Below, piece by piece: positions 16,100 to 25,666 of a stretch of 53,074 nt of DNA; positions within the stretch are counted from its first letter, which is position 1; the number at the start of each line of letters is the position of its first letter. The stretch is from contig CAMZEM010000004.1 of assembly GCA_947305805.1 (NCBI GenBank), positions 1 to 53,074 on the forward strand, given 5' to 3'. Below the pieces are notes generated by a model. The model did not search any database and was not told where the DNA came from. It was given only the letters and a program-made list of their open reading frames with translations. Source of the stretch: an uncultured Clostridia bacterium. Lineage in GTDB: Bacteria > Bacillota > Clostridia > Oscillospirales > UBA644. A program made the translations under genes and the position numbers.

Positions 16100-18727
16100 A
16101 TGAAAAAAGAACTTGAAAAAAATTATAACCCGCGCGACGTTGAAGACCGCATATACGGTTTTTGGGTAGATAACGGCTATTTCAAAGCAAACGTAAACAA
16201 AAACAAAACCCCGTTTACAATAGTTATTCCCCCGCCAAACGTCACGGGACAGCTGCATATGGGTCATGCGTTCGACGAAACGCTGCAGGATATTCTCACC
16301 CGTTATAAACGCATGTGCGGCTATGAAACGCTCGGGCTTCCCGGCACCGATCACGCAGGAATCGCCACACAGATAAAAGTTGAAGAATTCCTTCGCAAAA
16401 ACGAAGGGTTAACCCGATACGATCTCGGCAGAGAAAAATTTCTCGAAAGAGTCTGGGCATGGAAAGATCAGTACGGCAACCGTATAATAAATCAGCTTAA
16501 AAAGCTAGGCTCGTCGTGCGACTGGTCAAGAGAAAGATTTACCATGGACGAGGGCTGCTCGAAAGCCGTCAAAGAAGTATTTGTAAATCTTTACAACAAA
16601 GGCCTTATTTACCGCGGACACAGAATAATAAACTGGTGCCCCCACTGCAAAACCGCGCTTTCCGATGCGGAGGTTGAATACGAGGAGCAGGCAGGTCATT
16701 TCTGGCATATCCGCTATCCCGTAAAGGATGCAAAAGACGAATACGTAGTTATCGCCACAACAAGACCCGAAACTCTTCTCGGCGATACCGCGGTTGCGGT
16801 TAATCCCGAAGATAAGAGATACTCTCACCTCGTAGGAAAAACGCTCGTTCTTCCCCTTGTAGGCAGAGAAATTCCCGTTATTGCCGATGAATACGTCGAT
16901 AAGGAATTCGGTACCGGCTGCGTTAAAATTACGCCCGCGCACGACCCGAACGACTTTATGGTCGGTCAGCGCCACGGACTTGAACAGATCCGCGTAATGA
17001 ACGACGACGCCACCATCAATTCAAACGGCGGCATTTATGAAGGACTTGACCGCTACGAAGCGAGAAAACGCATCGTTGAAGACCTCGAAAAAGCGGGACT
17101 GCTCGTAAAAGTAGAGGAGCATTCTCACAACGTAGGTCAGTGCTACCGCTGCGGCACTACCGTTGAACCTCTTACGTCCGACCAGTGGTTCGTTAAAATG
17201 GAACCTCTCGCAAAACCCGCAAAAGAGGTTGTAGCAAACAAGACTATAAAATTCCACCCCGAACGTCTTGAAAAAATCTATATGAACTGGATGGATAACG
17301 TTCACGACTGGTGTATTTCCCGTCAGCTCTGGTGGGGACACCGCATTCCCGCATATTACTGCGATAAATGCGGCGAAATGGTAGTCTCAAAAACCGATGT
17401 CGATGTCTGCCCGAAGTGCGGCGCAAAGATGAGACAGGATGAAGATGTCCTCGATACGTGGTTCTCCTCCGCTCTCTGGCCGTTTTCCACGCTCGGATGG
17501 CCTGAAAAAACGGAAGATCTCGAATATTTCTATCCCACGTCAGTTCTCGTTACCGGTTACGATATTATTTTCTTCTGGGTTTCCAGAATGATCTTTTCGG
17601 GACTCGAACATACCGCCAAGCCGCCGTTTGAACACGTTCTTTTCCACGGACTTATCAGGGATTCCCAGGGAAGAAAAATGTCTAAATCTCTCGGCAACGG
17701 CATCGATCCGATAGAAGTAATCAACGAATACGGCGCAGACGCATTGAGATATACGCTCGTTACCGGCAACTCTCCCGGAAACGATATGCGTTTTTACTAC
17801 GAAGTTGTTAAATCATCGCGTAATTTCGCAAACAAAATCTGGAATGCCGCTCGTTTCGCGCTCACTTATCTTGATATCGACCGCGCCGAAATCCCCGAAA
17901 AACTCGAAATCGAAGACAAATGGATTTTAACCGAGTTTAATTCCTGCGTTAAGGAAGTCCGCGAAAATCTCGATAAATTCGAGCTCGGCGTAGCCGCGCA
18001 GAAACTCTATGATTTTGTCTGGGACGATCTTTGCGACTGGTATATAGAGCTTGTTAAACCCCGTCTTTTCGAAACTAATACGAACGAAGAAACAAAGAAG
18101 TCCGCGCAGAACGTTCTTTGCTACGTTATAAACGGCACGCTCGCTCTTCTTCATCCGTTTATGCCGTTCATTACCGAGGAAATCTGGCAGACAATGCCTC
18201 ACGAGGGCGAGGCGCTCGTAATTGCTCCGTATCCCGAATACGACGAAAAACTGTCGTTTGCATCCGATGCTGCGGCAATGGAAAACGTTAAAGTTCTCAT
18301 AAAGAATATAAGACAGCTCCGTCTTGATATGAACGTTCCCGCTTCAAAGAAAACAAGTCTTTATATCGAAACCGAAAACCCCGACGAATATACGCGTTGC
18401 GTTGAATTTCTCAAACGCCTTGCGGGTGCATCCGAAATAAAGGTTAACGCAGGCACGGTTGCGGAAAATGCGGCCACTGCGCTCAGCCCCGATGCAAAAG
18501 CATATATTCCCATGGGAGAGCTTGTTGATATAGAAAAAGAAAAAGCGCGTCTCGAAAAAGAAAAAGCCCGTCTTGAAGGCGAGATTGAGCGCATAGACAA
18601 AAAACTCGCAAATCCCGGCTTTATGGCGAAAGCTCCCGCAAAGGTTGTTGAAGAGGAAAAAACAAAACGTCAGTCTTACGTTTCTCTTCTCGAAAACACG
18701 GTAAAAGTTCTTTCCGACCTGAGCTGA
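16100..18727 (+). CDS. valS: valyl-tRNA synthetase
   Basis: ValS charges tRNA-Val and edits misactivated Thr. HIGH is seen in [13 protein letters not shown] (about residue 45-57) and KMSKS in [14 protein letters not shown]. Zn-type Cys pairs occur in CPHCKTALS and in [10 protein letters not shown] with CPKCGAKM. The editing domain lies between them. The C-terminal coiled-coil arm is clear ([18 protein letters not shown]). At 875 residues it is full length. AAAGGTAG precedes the ATG; spacing from tyrS is 32 bases. Confidence 0.96.
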   Translation: MKKELEKNYNPRDVEDRIYGFWVDNGYFKANVNKNKTPFTIVIPPPNVTGQLHMGHAFDETLQDILTRYKRMCGYETLGLPGTDHAGIATQIKVEEFLRKNEGLTRYDLGREKFLERVWAWKDQYGNRIINQLKKLGSSCDWSRERFTMDEGCSKAVKEVFVNLYNKGLIYRGHRIINWCPHCKTALSDAEVEYEEQAGHFWHIRYPVKDAKDEYVVIATTRPETLLGDTAVAVNPEDKRYSHLVGKTLVLPLVGREIPVIADEYVDKEFGTGCVKITPAHDPNDFMVGQRHGLEQIRVMNDDATINSNGGIYEGLDRYEARKRIVEDLEKAGLLVKVEEHSHNVGQCYRCGTTVEPLTSDQWFVKMEPLAKPAKEVVANKTIKFHPERLEKIYMNWMDNVHDWCISRQLWWGHRIPAYYCDKCGEMVVSKTDVDVCPKCGAKMRQDEDVLDTWFSSALWPFSTLGWPEKTEDLEYFYPTSVLVTGYDIIFFWVSRMIFSGLEHTAKPPFEHVLFHGLIRDSQGRKMSKSLGNGIDPIEVINEYGADALRYTLVTGNSPGNDMRFYYEVVKSSRNFANKIWNAARFALTYLDIDRAEIPEKLEIEDKWILTEFNSCVKEVRENLDKFELGVAAQKLYDFVWDDLCDWYIELVKPRLFETNTNEETKKSAQNVLCYVINGTLALLHPFMPFITEEIWQTMPHEGEALVIAPYPEYDEKLSFASDAAAMENVKVLIKNIRQLRLDMNVPASKKTSLYIETENPDEYTRCVEFLKRLAGASEIKVNAGTVAENAATALSPDAKAYIPMGELVDIEKEKARLEKEKARLEGEIERIDKKLANPGFMAKAPAKVVEEEKTKRQSYVSLLENTVKVLSDLS

Positions 18728-18763
18728 CCCTAAATCCCGCCTTGAGGCGGACAGGAGAAAAAT

Positions 18764-20092
18764 ATGGCAAATTCATACGTTGCCGTCGTAGGCAGACCTA
18801 ACGTCGGCAAAAGCACACTTTTCAATAAAATAGTCGGAGGCAGACCCGCTATCGTTGAAGACACTCCCGGAGTTACGAGAGACAGACTTTACCGCGATAC
18901 CGAGTGGGGCGGAGTTCCGTTTACGCTTATAGATACGGGCGGAATTGAACCTCACACCGACGACGTTATTCTGTCTCAGATGCGCACTCAGGCGCTTATA
19001 GCGATAGAAACCGCAGACGTTGTAATACTTGTTACCGATATCACCACGGGCGTTACCGCGGCAGACAGCGAAGTTGCCGATATGTTGCTTAAAGCAAAAA
19101 AAGAAGTTGTTCTTTGCGTAAACAAGGTTGACCGTCCCGGAACCCCGCCGCCCGAGCTTTACGAGTTTTACAATCTCGGTCTGGGCGATCCTTTTCCCGT
19201 TTCCGCAGTTCACGGACTCGGCACGGGCGATCTTCTTGACGATGTTGTAAGCAGACTGAAAGACCGCCCAGCGGAAACGAGAGACGAAAATTCAACGTAC
19301 GTTGCTGTTATCGGTAAACCGAATGTCGGCAAAAGCTCTTTTGTTAACCGTGTTTTCGGCTCCGAACGCACCATAGTTTCCGATATTCCCGGCACAACGA
19401 GAGATGCGGTAGACGCAGAGGTCGAAAACGAATTCGGCAAATTTGTATTTATAGATACCGCAGGCCTCCGAAAAAAAAGCAAGGTTGACGACGAAATAGA
19501 GAAATACAGCGTTCTTCGCTCCTATATGGCTGTCGACCGCGCCGATGTTGTGCTTATAATGATAGACGCCAACGACGGAGTCACCGAGCAGGACACAAAA
19601 ATAGCCGGCATCGCTCACGAAAAGGGCAAAGCGTCCGTTGTTGTCGTTAATAAATGGGATTCCGTTGAAAAAGACGATAAAACCATGGACAAATTAAAAA
19701 AGCAGATTGCAGAAGATCTTAAATTCATGTCCTATGCGCCTATCGTTTTCATTTCCGCAAAAACGGGTTTCCGCGTTGAAAACGTCTTTAAAATGATTAC
19801 GTTCGTTAAAGAACAGCATTGCAGACGTATCACAACCGGCGTTTTAAACGACGTTCTCGTTGAAGCAACAACAAAAGTTCAGCCGCCCACCGATAAGGGT
19901 AAACGACTGAAACTGCTTTATATGACTCAGGTAGCGATAAAGCCGCCCACGTTCGTTATTTTTGTAAACGATCCCGAGCTCTTCCATTTTTCATATCAGC
20001 GCTACATTGAAAACCAGCTGCGCGAAACTTTCGGACTTACCGGCACTCCCGTAAACATTATAGTTCGCGAAAAAACACGAGAAAAGAAATAA
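18764..20092 (+). CDS. der: ribosome biogenesis GTPase Der (EngA)
   Basis: Der has two tandem GTPase domains and helps 50S assembly. G1 motifs are GRPNVGKSTLFNK (about residue 9) and GKPNVGKSSFVNR (about 185); the G4 motifs are NKVD and NKWD. A KH-like domain fills the C-terminus (from about 355). Length 442 is typical. An AGGAG site lies before the ATG, and a small CCGCC-TTGA-GGCGG hairpin (18737-18750) lies between valS and this site. A terminator follows the stop. Confidence 0.96.
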   Translation: MANSYVAVVGRPNVGKSTLFNKIVGGRPAIVEDTPGVTRDRLYRDTEWGGVPFTLIDTGGIEPHTDDVILSQMRTQALIAIETADVVILVTDITTGVTAADSEVADMLLKAKKEVVLCVNKVDRPGTPPPELYEFYNLGLGDPFPVSAVHGLGTGDLLDDVVSRLKDRPAETRDENSTYVAVIGKPNVGKSSFVNRVFGSERTIVSDIPGTTRDAVDAEVENEFGKFVFIDTAGLRKKSKVDDEIEKYSVLRSYMAVDRADVVLIMIDANDGVTEQDTKIAGIAHEKGKASVVVVNKWDSVEKDDKTMDKLKKQIAEDLKFMSYAPIVFISAKTGFRVENVFKMITFVKEQHCRRITTGVLNDVLVEATTKVQPPTDKGKRLKLLYMTQVAIKPPTFVIFVNDPELFHFSYQRYIENQLRETFGLTGTPVNIIVREKTREKK

Positions 20093-20105
20093 ACAATATA
20101 AAAAT

Positions 20106-20145
20106 AGCAGTCCTCCGATATTTCGAAGGACTGTTCTGATTTTTT
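20106..20145. terminator. intrinsic terminator after der, likely bidirectional
   Basis: CAGTCCT (20108-20114) pairs with AGGACTG (20127-20133), followed by GATTTTTT on the plus strand. It lies between the convergent der and YhfC-type genes. Confidence 0.75.
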
Positions 20146-20148
20146 ACT

Positions 20149-20934
20149 CTATTTTACAAGCTGAGGCGTTCCCGCTTTTTCCTCTTTTCGTATTAAAACG
20201 GTTACCGCGGCAAAAATCGCGGCAAAAACAGTCATCGCGGCAATCGTAAACCATACCGAAACGCCTGATTGCGATATAAGATTAACGCAAAAGCTGTAAA
20301 CGCAATGCGCGGTAAAACATACCGCAAAACCAACCGCCGCTTTTTTGTTTTTTAAGAAATATGCGAGTATTACCGAAAGACCTATATGTATAATTATCGC
20401 CAGCAGTCTTTCCGCTCCCGCGGCAAAGTATACCGAGGAGGGCTGCGATGTAAGCGTATTTTTTATTTCCTCGTACGCCTCGCTGTTTGCAAGTGAATTT
20501 GTGTTTATCATTATGCAAACCATAAGATTTACAACGCTTATTATGCCCGTATACGCCATGGTTTCGCACGCTCCGTGTCCGAATCCCGTGCCAAGCCCCG
20601 CAACAAAACCGACGTCTTCCTTTACCGCAAATTTCAGTATCAGAAATCTTGCCGCCGTTTCCGCAAGGGCAACGGTAAACGAAAGAAAAAGGGTATATAA
20701 TACCGTGCCGGAATTTGCAAAATCGGCAAACCACGTATTAGTGCCCAGAATCATCAAAGCAGGGCCTCTTACAATAATCTCCGCCGCAAAAAAACCGAAC
20801 AGACCAAGCAGAATATACCTGTTTATCTTTTTGGTTTTGTCTTTTTTTATCAGGTATATCCATACGCCTATGGGTACGGCAAGCGAGCATATTACTGAAA
20901 ACAGTATTCCGATAAAAGTAGCTGTCGGTATCAT
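20149..20934 (-). CDS. YhfC family intramembrane metalloprotease-like protein
   Basis: The 261-residue protein has about seven hydrophobic helices and the conserved polar motifs of the YhfC family (related to the CAAX/PrsW proteases): ETAARFLILK, GFGHGACETM and GAERLLAIIIHIGL. The Glu and His residues in these helices are the probable metal ligands. The family is poorly characterised; the substrate is unknown. It is a single-gene unit with its own promoter and a terminator at 20.1 kb. Confidence 0.82.
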   Translation of the reverse strand: MIPTATFIGILFSVICSLAVPIGVWIYLIKKDKTKKINRYILLGLFGFFAAEIIVRGPALMILGTNTWFADFANSGTVLYTLFLSFTVALAETAARFLILKFAVKEDVGFVAGLGTGFGHGACETMAYTGIISVVNLMVCIMINTNSLANSEAYEEIKNTLTSQPSSVYFAAGAERLLAIIIHIGLSVILAYFLKNKKAAVGFAVCFTAHCVYSFCVNLISQSGVSVWFTIAAMTVFAAIFAAVTVLIRKEEKAGTPQLVK

Positions 20935-20964
20935 TTCAAACTCCGTTCGGTTATTGTTACGCTT

Positions 20965-20993
20965 ATTGTATCATAAAATATTTATTATTTCAA
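20965..20993 (-). promoter_or_regulatory. sigma-A promoter of the YhfC-type gene
   Basis: On the minus strand TTGAAA (20988-20993), a 17-base spacer and TACAAT (20965-20970) lie 31 bases before the start codon. Confidence 0.65.
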
Positions 20994-21016
20994 TACCGTT
21001 TGCCGAAAAATTTATA

Positions 21017-21049
21017 AAAAACGGATGTCCGGTTTTTACCGGACATCCG
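21017..21049 (-). terminator. intrinsic terminator of the YcdB/SLH lipoprotein gene
   Basis: A perfect 11-bp stem (21022-21032 with 21039-21049, arm CGGATGTCCGG) with a six-base loop is followed on the minus strand by TTTTTTA. It ends the gene that stops at 21078. Confidence 0.9.
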
Positions 21050-21077
21050 AAATAATCTGGAGGTACTGTATTGATAA

Positions 21078-23609
21078 TTATCTGTCCATAAATGCGTATA
21101 TAACTTTTGCAAGATCTTCTCTTGTCATATATTCCTGCGGATTGATGTTGTTTTCGCCGTCTGCGCTCATAATGCCGGTTTCATCCGCAATAAGCAGATA
21201 GGAGGCAAATCCGTCGGTAATTTTAGCGGCATCTTTGTATTCCGCTTTGAAAAGACCTGTAAGGGTAGCCGCTGCGCCGTATTCGGTTGCTCTTATTACA
21301 GCTTTTGCAACGTCTTCCTTCTTCATATTCCTTTCGGGAGCTTTTTCGCTTTCGTCGATAAATCCGTAGTAAGCCGCCTGGCTGTAAACAGAATCAATGT
21401 CGCCTTCTTCCGTATTTTCAACAGAGTAGCGGCCTCCCATGGAGTTGAGAAGGAATACGAGCATTTCGTACTGTGTTAATGTCTTTTTCGGGTCAAACAC
21501 TGTTCCGCCGTAAGTAATACCGTATTCCGCAAGTTTCTTTACCATTTCGGGATTTGCGCATTCGTCAATATCGGTATATTCCTTGTATCCTTCTTCCGAT
21601 ACATAATCGTATTTGAGCAGTTCGCCGTCTTTTGCCTTTACCGCATAGGTGCGTTCTTCGCTCTTAAGAACATACGCAGTCTTGAACGCATAAACGTATC
21701 CGCCGCCCCAGCCCGCATTGATATAGGGTACAAACTCGGGAGCTTTGTCGTCTATCGCTACGGGAACGGTTATGTATCTGAGATCCGGAGTATATTCGGA
21801 TGTGTAAATTTCAAGAGCTTTATCTGCGGAAATAATTCCGTCCGCGCTCTCAAATTCAACGTTTTCAACCCACCATCTGTTGAAGCTGTTAATCGTTCCG
21901 TCAATGGCGTTAACCGTAACGTAAAGATAGTTGCAGTCGAGCGGATATCCGTTTACGGTCTGAGTATACTGATAATTTGCGTATGTATTGTTTGTGTCTG
22001 TGTATGTATAAGTCAATGCTGACGAACCGAATTCTTCGGGGAAGTTCTTTTTGAGGAAATCCGCGCCGATTGTTGCGGTGTCGGTATTTCTTTCCTTGCC
22101 GTCATAATCTTCTTTGCTTACATACGGCATATTTGTGCTGTAACTTGTAAGTTCGCCCGTTTTACCGTCTGCGGTAACGTATTTTCTTATATAATATACG
22201 TTTTTGCCGTCCGTTGTGTTTTCCGTAAACGCTTTTTCGGACATTCCGATCTCAGCGCCGGATGTAACGCGTTTCGAGAAATACAGATTTGCGGTAACTT
22301 CATCGGTTTCAAGATTTCTTGTATAGCTTGAAGACGATATCTCAAAATACTGAAGACCGAATTCGGGATATTTTTCCGTAATCGTAAGCGCTATTTTGTC
22401 GGGCTCAAGCACGTCTTTCATCTTCTCTATATTGTCAAGCTCAACCTGCGTAAGAGAATACGATTTAACCCCGTTTGCCGTGGGCATCTCCATTGCAACA
22501 GACTCTTCCGTCGTTACTGTGTCCATACCATATTCTCCGCCTCTGCCGTAAACGGAGTTGTAAAGCGTATTTCTGTCTACAACCTCGCCCGTAAGCGCAT
22601 CCATATACCAGTCGCCTGTCGGGCTGAATCTGTACTGAAGCTGTGCCTTCGGATAAAGATGCTCGGTATCGCTTTCGTCGTAAACGATATAGTATTTCAG
22701 CGTGTTGTCAAATTTGCCCGAAAGAGCGTCAAATGCGTTTGCGCCCGTATAATTCGGATTTGCGGAGGGGTATGTTCCGAAATACGAATCATTGAAGTCG
22801 TTGCGCGAATACTGCGTTACTTCAAGCGTTTCCGCATCAACCGTAAAGTTGAGACCGATGGGAGTTTCAAGTCCGTTTACGGTAAGAACCGCATTGAAAG
22901 AATAGGAGTTTACTTCGAGCGGAGAGAGAGTTTCGTAATTGTAATCTCTTATGATATAGCTTTCCGTTTCGCTCAGAACTCTGCGGCTGAAAGCTTTAAC
23001 CGATGCTTTCGCGTCTTCTCTTGTGTTTTTCTGGAATCTCGGATTGTAAAATCTGTTGTAAGATCCGTATTTATAGACGTTGTTTTTGTTGTAATACTTA
23101 TTGTAATGTATAACCGTTCCGTCTTCCGCAGCCGTAACGTTTATGTTGTTGTCATCGTTAGACCAGTAAAGATACCACATACGGTGTGTAACGCTGTCGG
23201 AAAAATTGCCGTTAAACGACGTATATTCGTCGCCGATATCAACGGTGTTTCTTACCGCGAGCGTAATTTCTGCAAGCTTTGCATCAAGCTCCGCCTGGTC
23301 CGTAATTTCCGTAGAGGGTGTCGAAACAACGTAGCCCGGATATGTAACCGTGGAATATCCCATACCTATATCGGGTTCTTCAACTATTGCGTAATCCATA
23401 TCTTCGGCAAACTCCTCTCTGAGTTCTTCTTCAACGTTAGCCGAGGATTCTGATCCCGCTGCAACGGATTCTGTTACTACGGGTTCTTCCGCAATTTCCT
23501 CCGTAACGGATTCTTCCGGCTCCTCGGAAGCGGTCATGCACGCTGTGGCAAGAGCGCAAATCATTGCCGCAACAAGCATTAAAGCAGCCATTTTCTTAAA
23601 AAGTTCCAT
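21078..23609 (-). CDS. lipoprotein with YcdB/YcdC domains and C-terminal SLH repeats
   Basis: The 843-residue protein starts with a lipoprotein signal (LATAC, Cys 24) and an acidic Glu/Ser/Val-rich linker. The middle is built of YcdB/YcdC (PepSY-related) repeats, seen in YSFNAVLTVNGLETPIGLNF and YTQTVNGYPLDCNYLYVTV. The C-terminus (about 690-843) has S-layer homology modules, ending in YMTREDLAKVIYAFMDR. The protein is therefore surface located; PepSY-type domains may inhibit or chaperone proteases, which is family knowledge and not shown here. It is a single-gene unit with a GGGAGG site before the ATG and a terminator after it. A -10-like TATAAT lies at 23671-23676 but has no good -35. Confidence 0.85.
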   Translation of the reverse strand: MELFKKMAALMLVAAMICALATACMTASEEPEESVTEEIAEEPVVTESVAAGSESSANVEEELREEFAEDMDYAIVEEPDIGMGYSTVTYPGYVVSTPSTEITDQAELDAKLAEITLAVRNTVDIGDEYTSFNGNFSDSVTHRMWYLYWSNDDNNINVTAAEDGTVIHYNKYYNKNNVYKYGSYNRFYNPRFQKNTREDAKASVKAFSRRVLSETESYIIRDYNYETLSPLEVNSYSFNAVLTVNGLETPIGLNFTVDAETLEVTQYSRNDFNDSYFGTYPSANPNYTGANAFDALSGKFDNTLKYYIVYDESDTEHLYPKAQLQYRFSPTGDWYMDALTGEVVDRNTLYNSVYGRGGEYGMDTVTTEESVAMEMPTANGVKSYSLTQVELDNIEKMKDVLEPDKIALTITEKYPEFGLQYFEISSSSYTRNLETDEVTANLYFSKRVTSGAEIGMSEKAFTENTTDGKNVYYIRKYVTADGKTGELTSYSTNMPYVSKEDYDGKERNTDTATIGADFLKKNFPEEFGSSALTYTYTDTNNTYANYQYTQTVNGYPLDCNYLYVTVNAIDGTINSFNRWWVENVEFESADGIISADKALEIYTSEYTPDLRYITVPVAIDDKAPEFVPYINAGWGGGYVYAFKTAYVLKSEERTYAVKAKDGELLKYDYVSEEGYKEYTDIDECANPEMVKKLAEYGITYGGTVFDPKKTLTQYEMLVFLLNSMGGRYSVENTEEGDIDSVYSQAAYYGFIDESEKAPERNMKKEDVAKAVIRATEYGAAATLTGLFKAEYKDAAKITDGFASYLLIADETGIMSADGENNINPQEYMTREDLAKVIYAFMDR

Positions 23610-23760
23610 ATTTTTCCTCCCTTTATAGGATGCTTTTATTGCAATTTTTTGTTTTATGTCTCTTTAGACGATTATAAATCAAATAAGTTCCGTAAAAATA
23701 AAGAAATATTTAAAAAAATATTAACTTGCATTTTTACACGCAATATCTCCGTAAAAACGG

Positions 23761-23789
23761 TTGACAAATTCCCCGCTCTATGGTATACT
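23761..23789 (+). promoter_or_regulatory. sigma-A promoter of pyrE
   Basis: TTGACA (23761-23766), 17-base spacer, TATACT (23784-23789), extended -10 TGG. The pyrE start codon follows 35 bases later. No attenuator or PyrR-type hairpin fits in this short leader. Confidence 0.85.
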
Positions 23790-23824
23790 CGGAATAATAA
23801 ATTAACAGAGAAAGATTTGTTTGT

Positions 23825-24484
23825 ATGACCAACAGGGAACAATTCGTAAAATTCATGACGGAATGCGGAGTTTTAACGTTCGGTGATTTCACTCTGAAAA
23901 GCGGACGCAAAGCGCCTTATTTTATAAATACGGGCAATTACCGCACAGGCGCGCAGCTTGCAAAACTCGGCGGTTTTTATGCGGACTGCATAACCGAAAA
24001 CGGACTCTCTGCGGACGTTTTCTTCGGACCCGCATATAAAGGCATTCCTCTCGCAGTCTGCGCAGCTCAGGCTCTTTACGGCAAATACGGTGTTGAAGTC
24101 GGATACTGCTTTGACCGCAAAGAAGCTAAAGATCACGGAGAGGGCGGAGATTTCGTAGGCGCAAAGCTTAAAAACGGAGAAAACGTTATAATTATCGAAG
24201 ACGTTATGACGTCCGGCAAAGCCCTCAGGGAAGTTCTTCCCAAATTAAGACAGGCGGCAGACATAAACATAGTCGGCATGGTTATTACGGTTGACCGTAT
24301 GGAAAAAGCGCTTGAAGGCAGCCTCAGCGCAGTTCAGTCCGCCAAGCGCGATTTCGGCGTTGACGTTTATTCAATAGTAACCATAAACGATATAATCTCC
24401 GCTATCGAAAGCGGAGCGGTTCCGGGTGAGGAATACCTTGATGCAATGAAACAGTATCGCGCAGACTACGGAGTTGAATACTGA
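23825..24484 (+). CDS. pyrE: orotate phosphoribosyltransferase
   Basis: PyrE joins orotate and PRPP to give OMP in pyrimidine synthesis. The PRPP-binding motif is VIIIEDVMTSGKALREV (about residues 121-137), and the catalytic Lys region is FGPAYKGIPLAV with FDRKEAKDHGEGG. Length 219 is normal. It is transcribed alone here; other pyr genes are absent except pyrK 22 kb away on the other strand. The ribosome site is weak (AGAGAAAGA). Confidence 0.95.
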   Translation: MTNREQFVKFMTECGVLTFGDFTLKSGRKAPYFINTGNYRTGAQLAKLGGFYADCITENGLSADVFFGPAYKGIPLAVCAAQALYGKYGVEVGYCFDRKEAKDHGEGGDFVGAKLKNGENVIIIEDVMTSGKALREVLPKLRQAADINIVGMVITVDRMEKALEGSLSAVQSAKRDFGVDVYSIVTINDIISAIESGAVPGEEYLDAMKQYRADYGVEY

Positions 24485-24540
24485 TTTTGCGCCATTTGGC
24501 GGGGATTTTTCGTGTTCACGAAAATTTTACAAAATACACC

Positions 24541-24569
24541 TTGACATTTCCCGCCGTTTGTAATATAAT
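24541..24569 (+). promoter_or_regulatory. sigma-A promoter of tRNA-Gly
   Basis: TTGACA (24541-24546), 17-base spacer, TATAAT (24564-24569), twelve bases before the tRNA 5' end. Confidence 0.85.
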
Positions 24570-24580
24570 ATTTAAGCATT

Positions 24581-24654
24581 GCGGGTGTAGTTCAGTGGTA
24601 GAACCCTAGCCTTCCAAGCTAGTTGTGCGGGTTCGATTCCCGTCACCCGCTCCA
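24581..24654 (+). tRNA. tRNA-Gly (anticodon TCC)
   Basis: A 74-nt cloverleaf with encoded CCA. The acceptor GCGGGTG pairs with CACCCGC; the anticodon stem CTAGC/GCTAG holds the loop CTTCCAA with anticodon TCC (reads GGA); the T arm GCGGG-TTCGATT-CCCGT is normal. It has its own promoter and a terminator starting two bases downstream. Confidence 0.96.
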
Positions 24655-24655
24655 T

Positions 24656-24683
24656 AAAAGCCTCGTCGTAAGACGGGGCTTTT
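24656..24683 (+). terminator. terminator of tRNA-Gly
   Basis: A 12-bp stem (24656-24667 with 24672-24683, arms AAAAGCCTCGTC and GACGGGGCTTTT, one T-G wobble) closes on a GTAA tetraloop and directly follows the tRNA CCA. Confidence 0.88.
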
Positions 24684-24692
24684 CTGTTAAAT

Positions 24693-24715
24693 CCGTCGTT
24701 AAGGACGGGCTTTTT
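24693..24715 (+). terminator. second, weaker terminator-like hairpin
   Basis: CCGTC (24693-24697) pairs with GACGG (24704-24708), followed by GCTTTTT. The sequence resembles a degraded copy of the preceding terminator, as if duplicated. Confidence 0.5.
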
Positions 24716-24746
24716 GCGGCAGTGCAATCAAAAAAATCCGATATCG

Positions 24747-24780
24747 CATCCTGCTTATTCGCGCAGGATGTTTTTCTTTT
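24747..24780 (+). terminator. third terminator-like hairpin before the 24.9 kb operon
   Basis: CATCCTGC (24747-24754) pairs with GCAGGATG (24763-24770), followed by TTTTTCTTTT. Its arms resemble those of the terminator after the tRNAs at 52.5 kb. No gene lies between it and the second hairpin. Confidence 0.65.
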
Positions 24781-24819
24781 GTCCGCAAATCATAAATTAT
24801 CGGAATAATGATTTTTCTC

Positions 24820-24848
24820 TTGCATTTTCGGCATTTTTTTGCTATAAT
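24820..24848 (+). promoter_or_regulatory. sigma-A promoter of the membrane protein/hydrolase/MFS operon
   Basis: TTGCAT (24820-24825), 17-base spacer, TATAAT (24843-24848). It covers the region of the upstream in-frame ATG at 24808 and so supports the later TTG start. Confidence 0.72.
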
Positions 24849-24879
24849 ACAGAAAAGAGTTGTCGGAGGAGAAAATAAT

Positions 24880-25665
24880 TTGTATTCTTTCATTCACGGT
24901 ATTCTTTGCGACCGTAAAGGCGGCGATATTTTCACGTGTTTCGGTCTGTTTCATATCTGTTTTATACTGTTTGTTTTCGCAGTCACAGCCGTTGTATGCG
25001 TTCTTATAAAAAATAAGAGCGCAAACGTTAAGGAAAAAACCTGCAATGCCTTTATTTCTATTGCTTTCGGGCTTTATATCGCAGATTTCTTTCTTATGCC
25101 GTTTGCTTATGAAGAGATTGATATCGAAAAACTTCCGTTTCACATCTGCACGGCAATGTGCGTTATGTGTTTTTTAAGCAGACATACCCGCTTGTTCGGA
25201 AAATACAGAATAAATTTTGCCCTTCTCGGCTTTATTTCAAATCTTGTTTATCTTATTTACCCCGCAGGCGTAATGTGGCATGCCGTTCATCCGTTTACCT
25301 ATCGGGTTATTCAAACGCTTCTTTTTCACGGAATAATGACCGCATACGGCTTTCTGACTATTGTTTTTAACCGTGAAGGGCTGTCATTCAAAAAATGTCA
25401 CAGAGAACTTGCCGTTCTTGTCGGCATGACTTTGTGGGCTTTGCTCGGAAATCTTCTTTACACCGGTTCGGCAGGAAAATATTCCGCGGATTTCAACTGG
25501 TTTTTCGTCACGCAGGACCCGTTCGGTCTTATTGATAAAAACATTGCCGTATTCATTATGCCGTTTTTGAATATTGCAATCTTCTTTGCGGTGGAAATGC
25601 TTATTTATCTTATATATTTCGCAGTCAAACGGATTATTCCGACAGAAAAAAAGGCAGGGGATTAA
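24880..25665 (+). CDS. TIGR02206 (YwaF-type) family membrane protein
   Basis: The 261-residue protein has about seven hydrophobic helices. Conserved YwaF/TIGR02206 features are LPFHICTAMCVM, a His-containing YPAGVMWHAVHPFTYR and WALLGNLLYTG. No function is established for this family. The start is TTG at 24880 with a strong GGAGGAG site 8 bases upstream; the ATG at 24808 lies upstream of the promoter. It opens a five-gene run to 30100. Confidence 0.75.
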   Translation: MYSFIHGILCDRKGGDIFTCFGLFHICFILFVFAVTAVVCVLIKNKSANVKEKTCNAFISIAFGLYIADFFLMPFAYEEIDIEKLPFHICTAMCVMCFLSRHTRLFGKYRINFALLGFISNLVYLIYPAGVMWHAVHPFTYRVIQTLLFHGIMTAYGFLTIVFNREGLSFKKCHRELAVLVGMTLWALLGNLLYTGSAGKYSADFNWFFVTQDPFGLIDKNIAVFIMPFLNIAIFFAVEMLIYLIYFAVKRIIPTEKKAGD

Positions 25666-25666
25666 A

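Noticed and set aside
22659..23453. 264-codon plus-strand frame inside the YcdB/SLH gene
   Set aside because: It is a mirror frame caused by codon use of the minus-strand gene; its composition (Arg/Val/Ile/Phe-rich) is typical of such shadows.
24623..24808. 61-codon plus-strand frame over tRNA-Gly and terminators
   Set aside because: It overlaps the tRNA and three hairpins and has no ribosome site.
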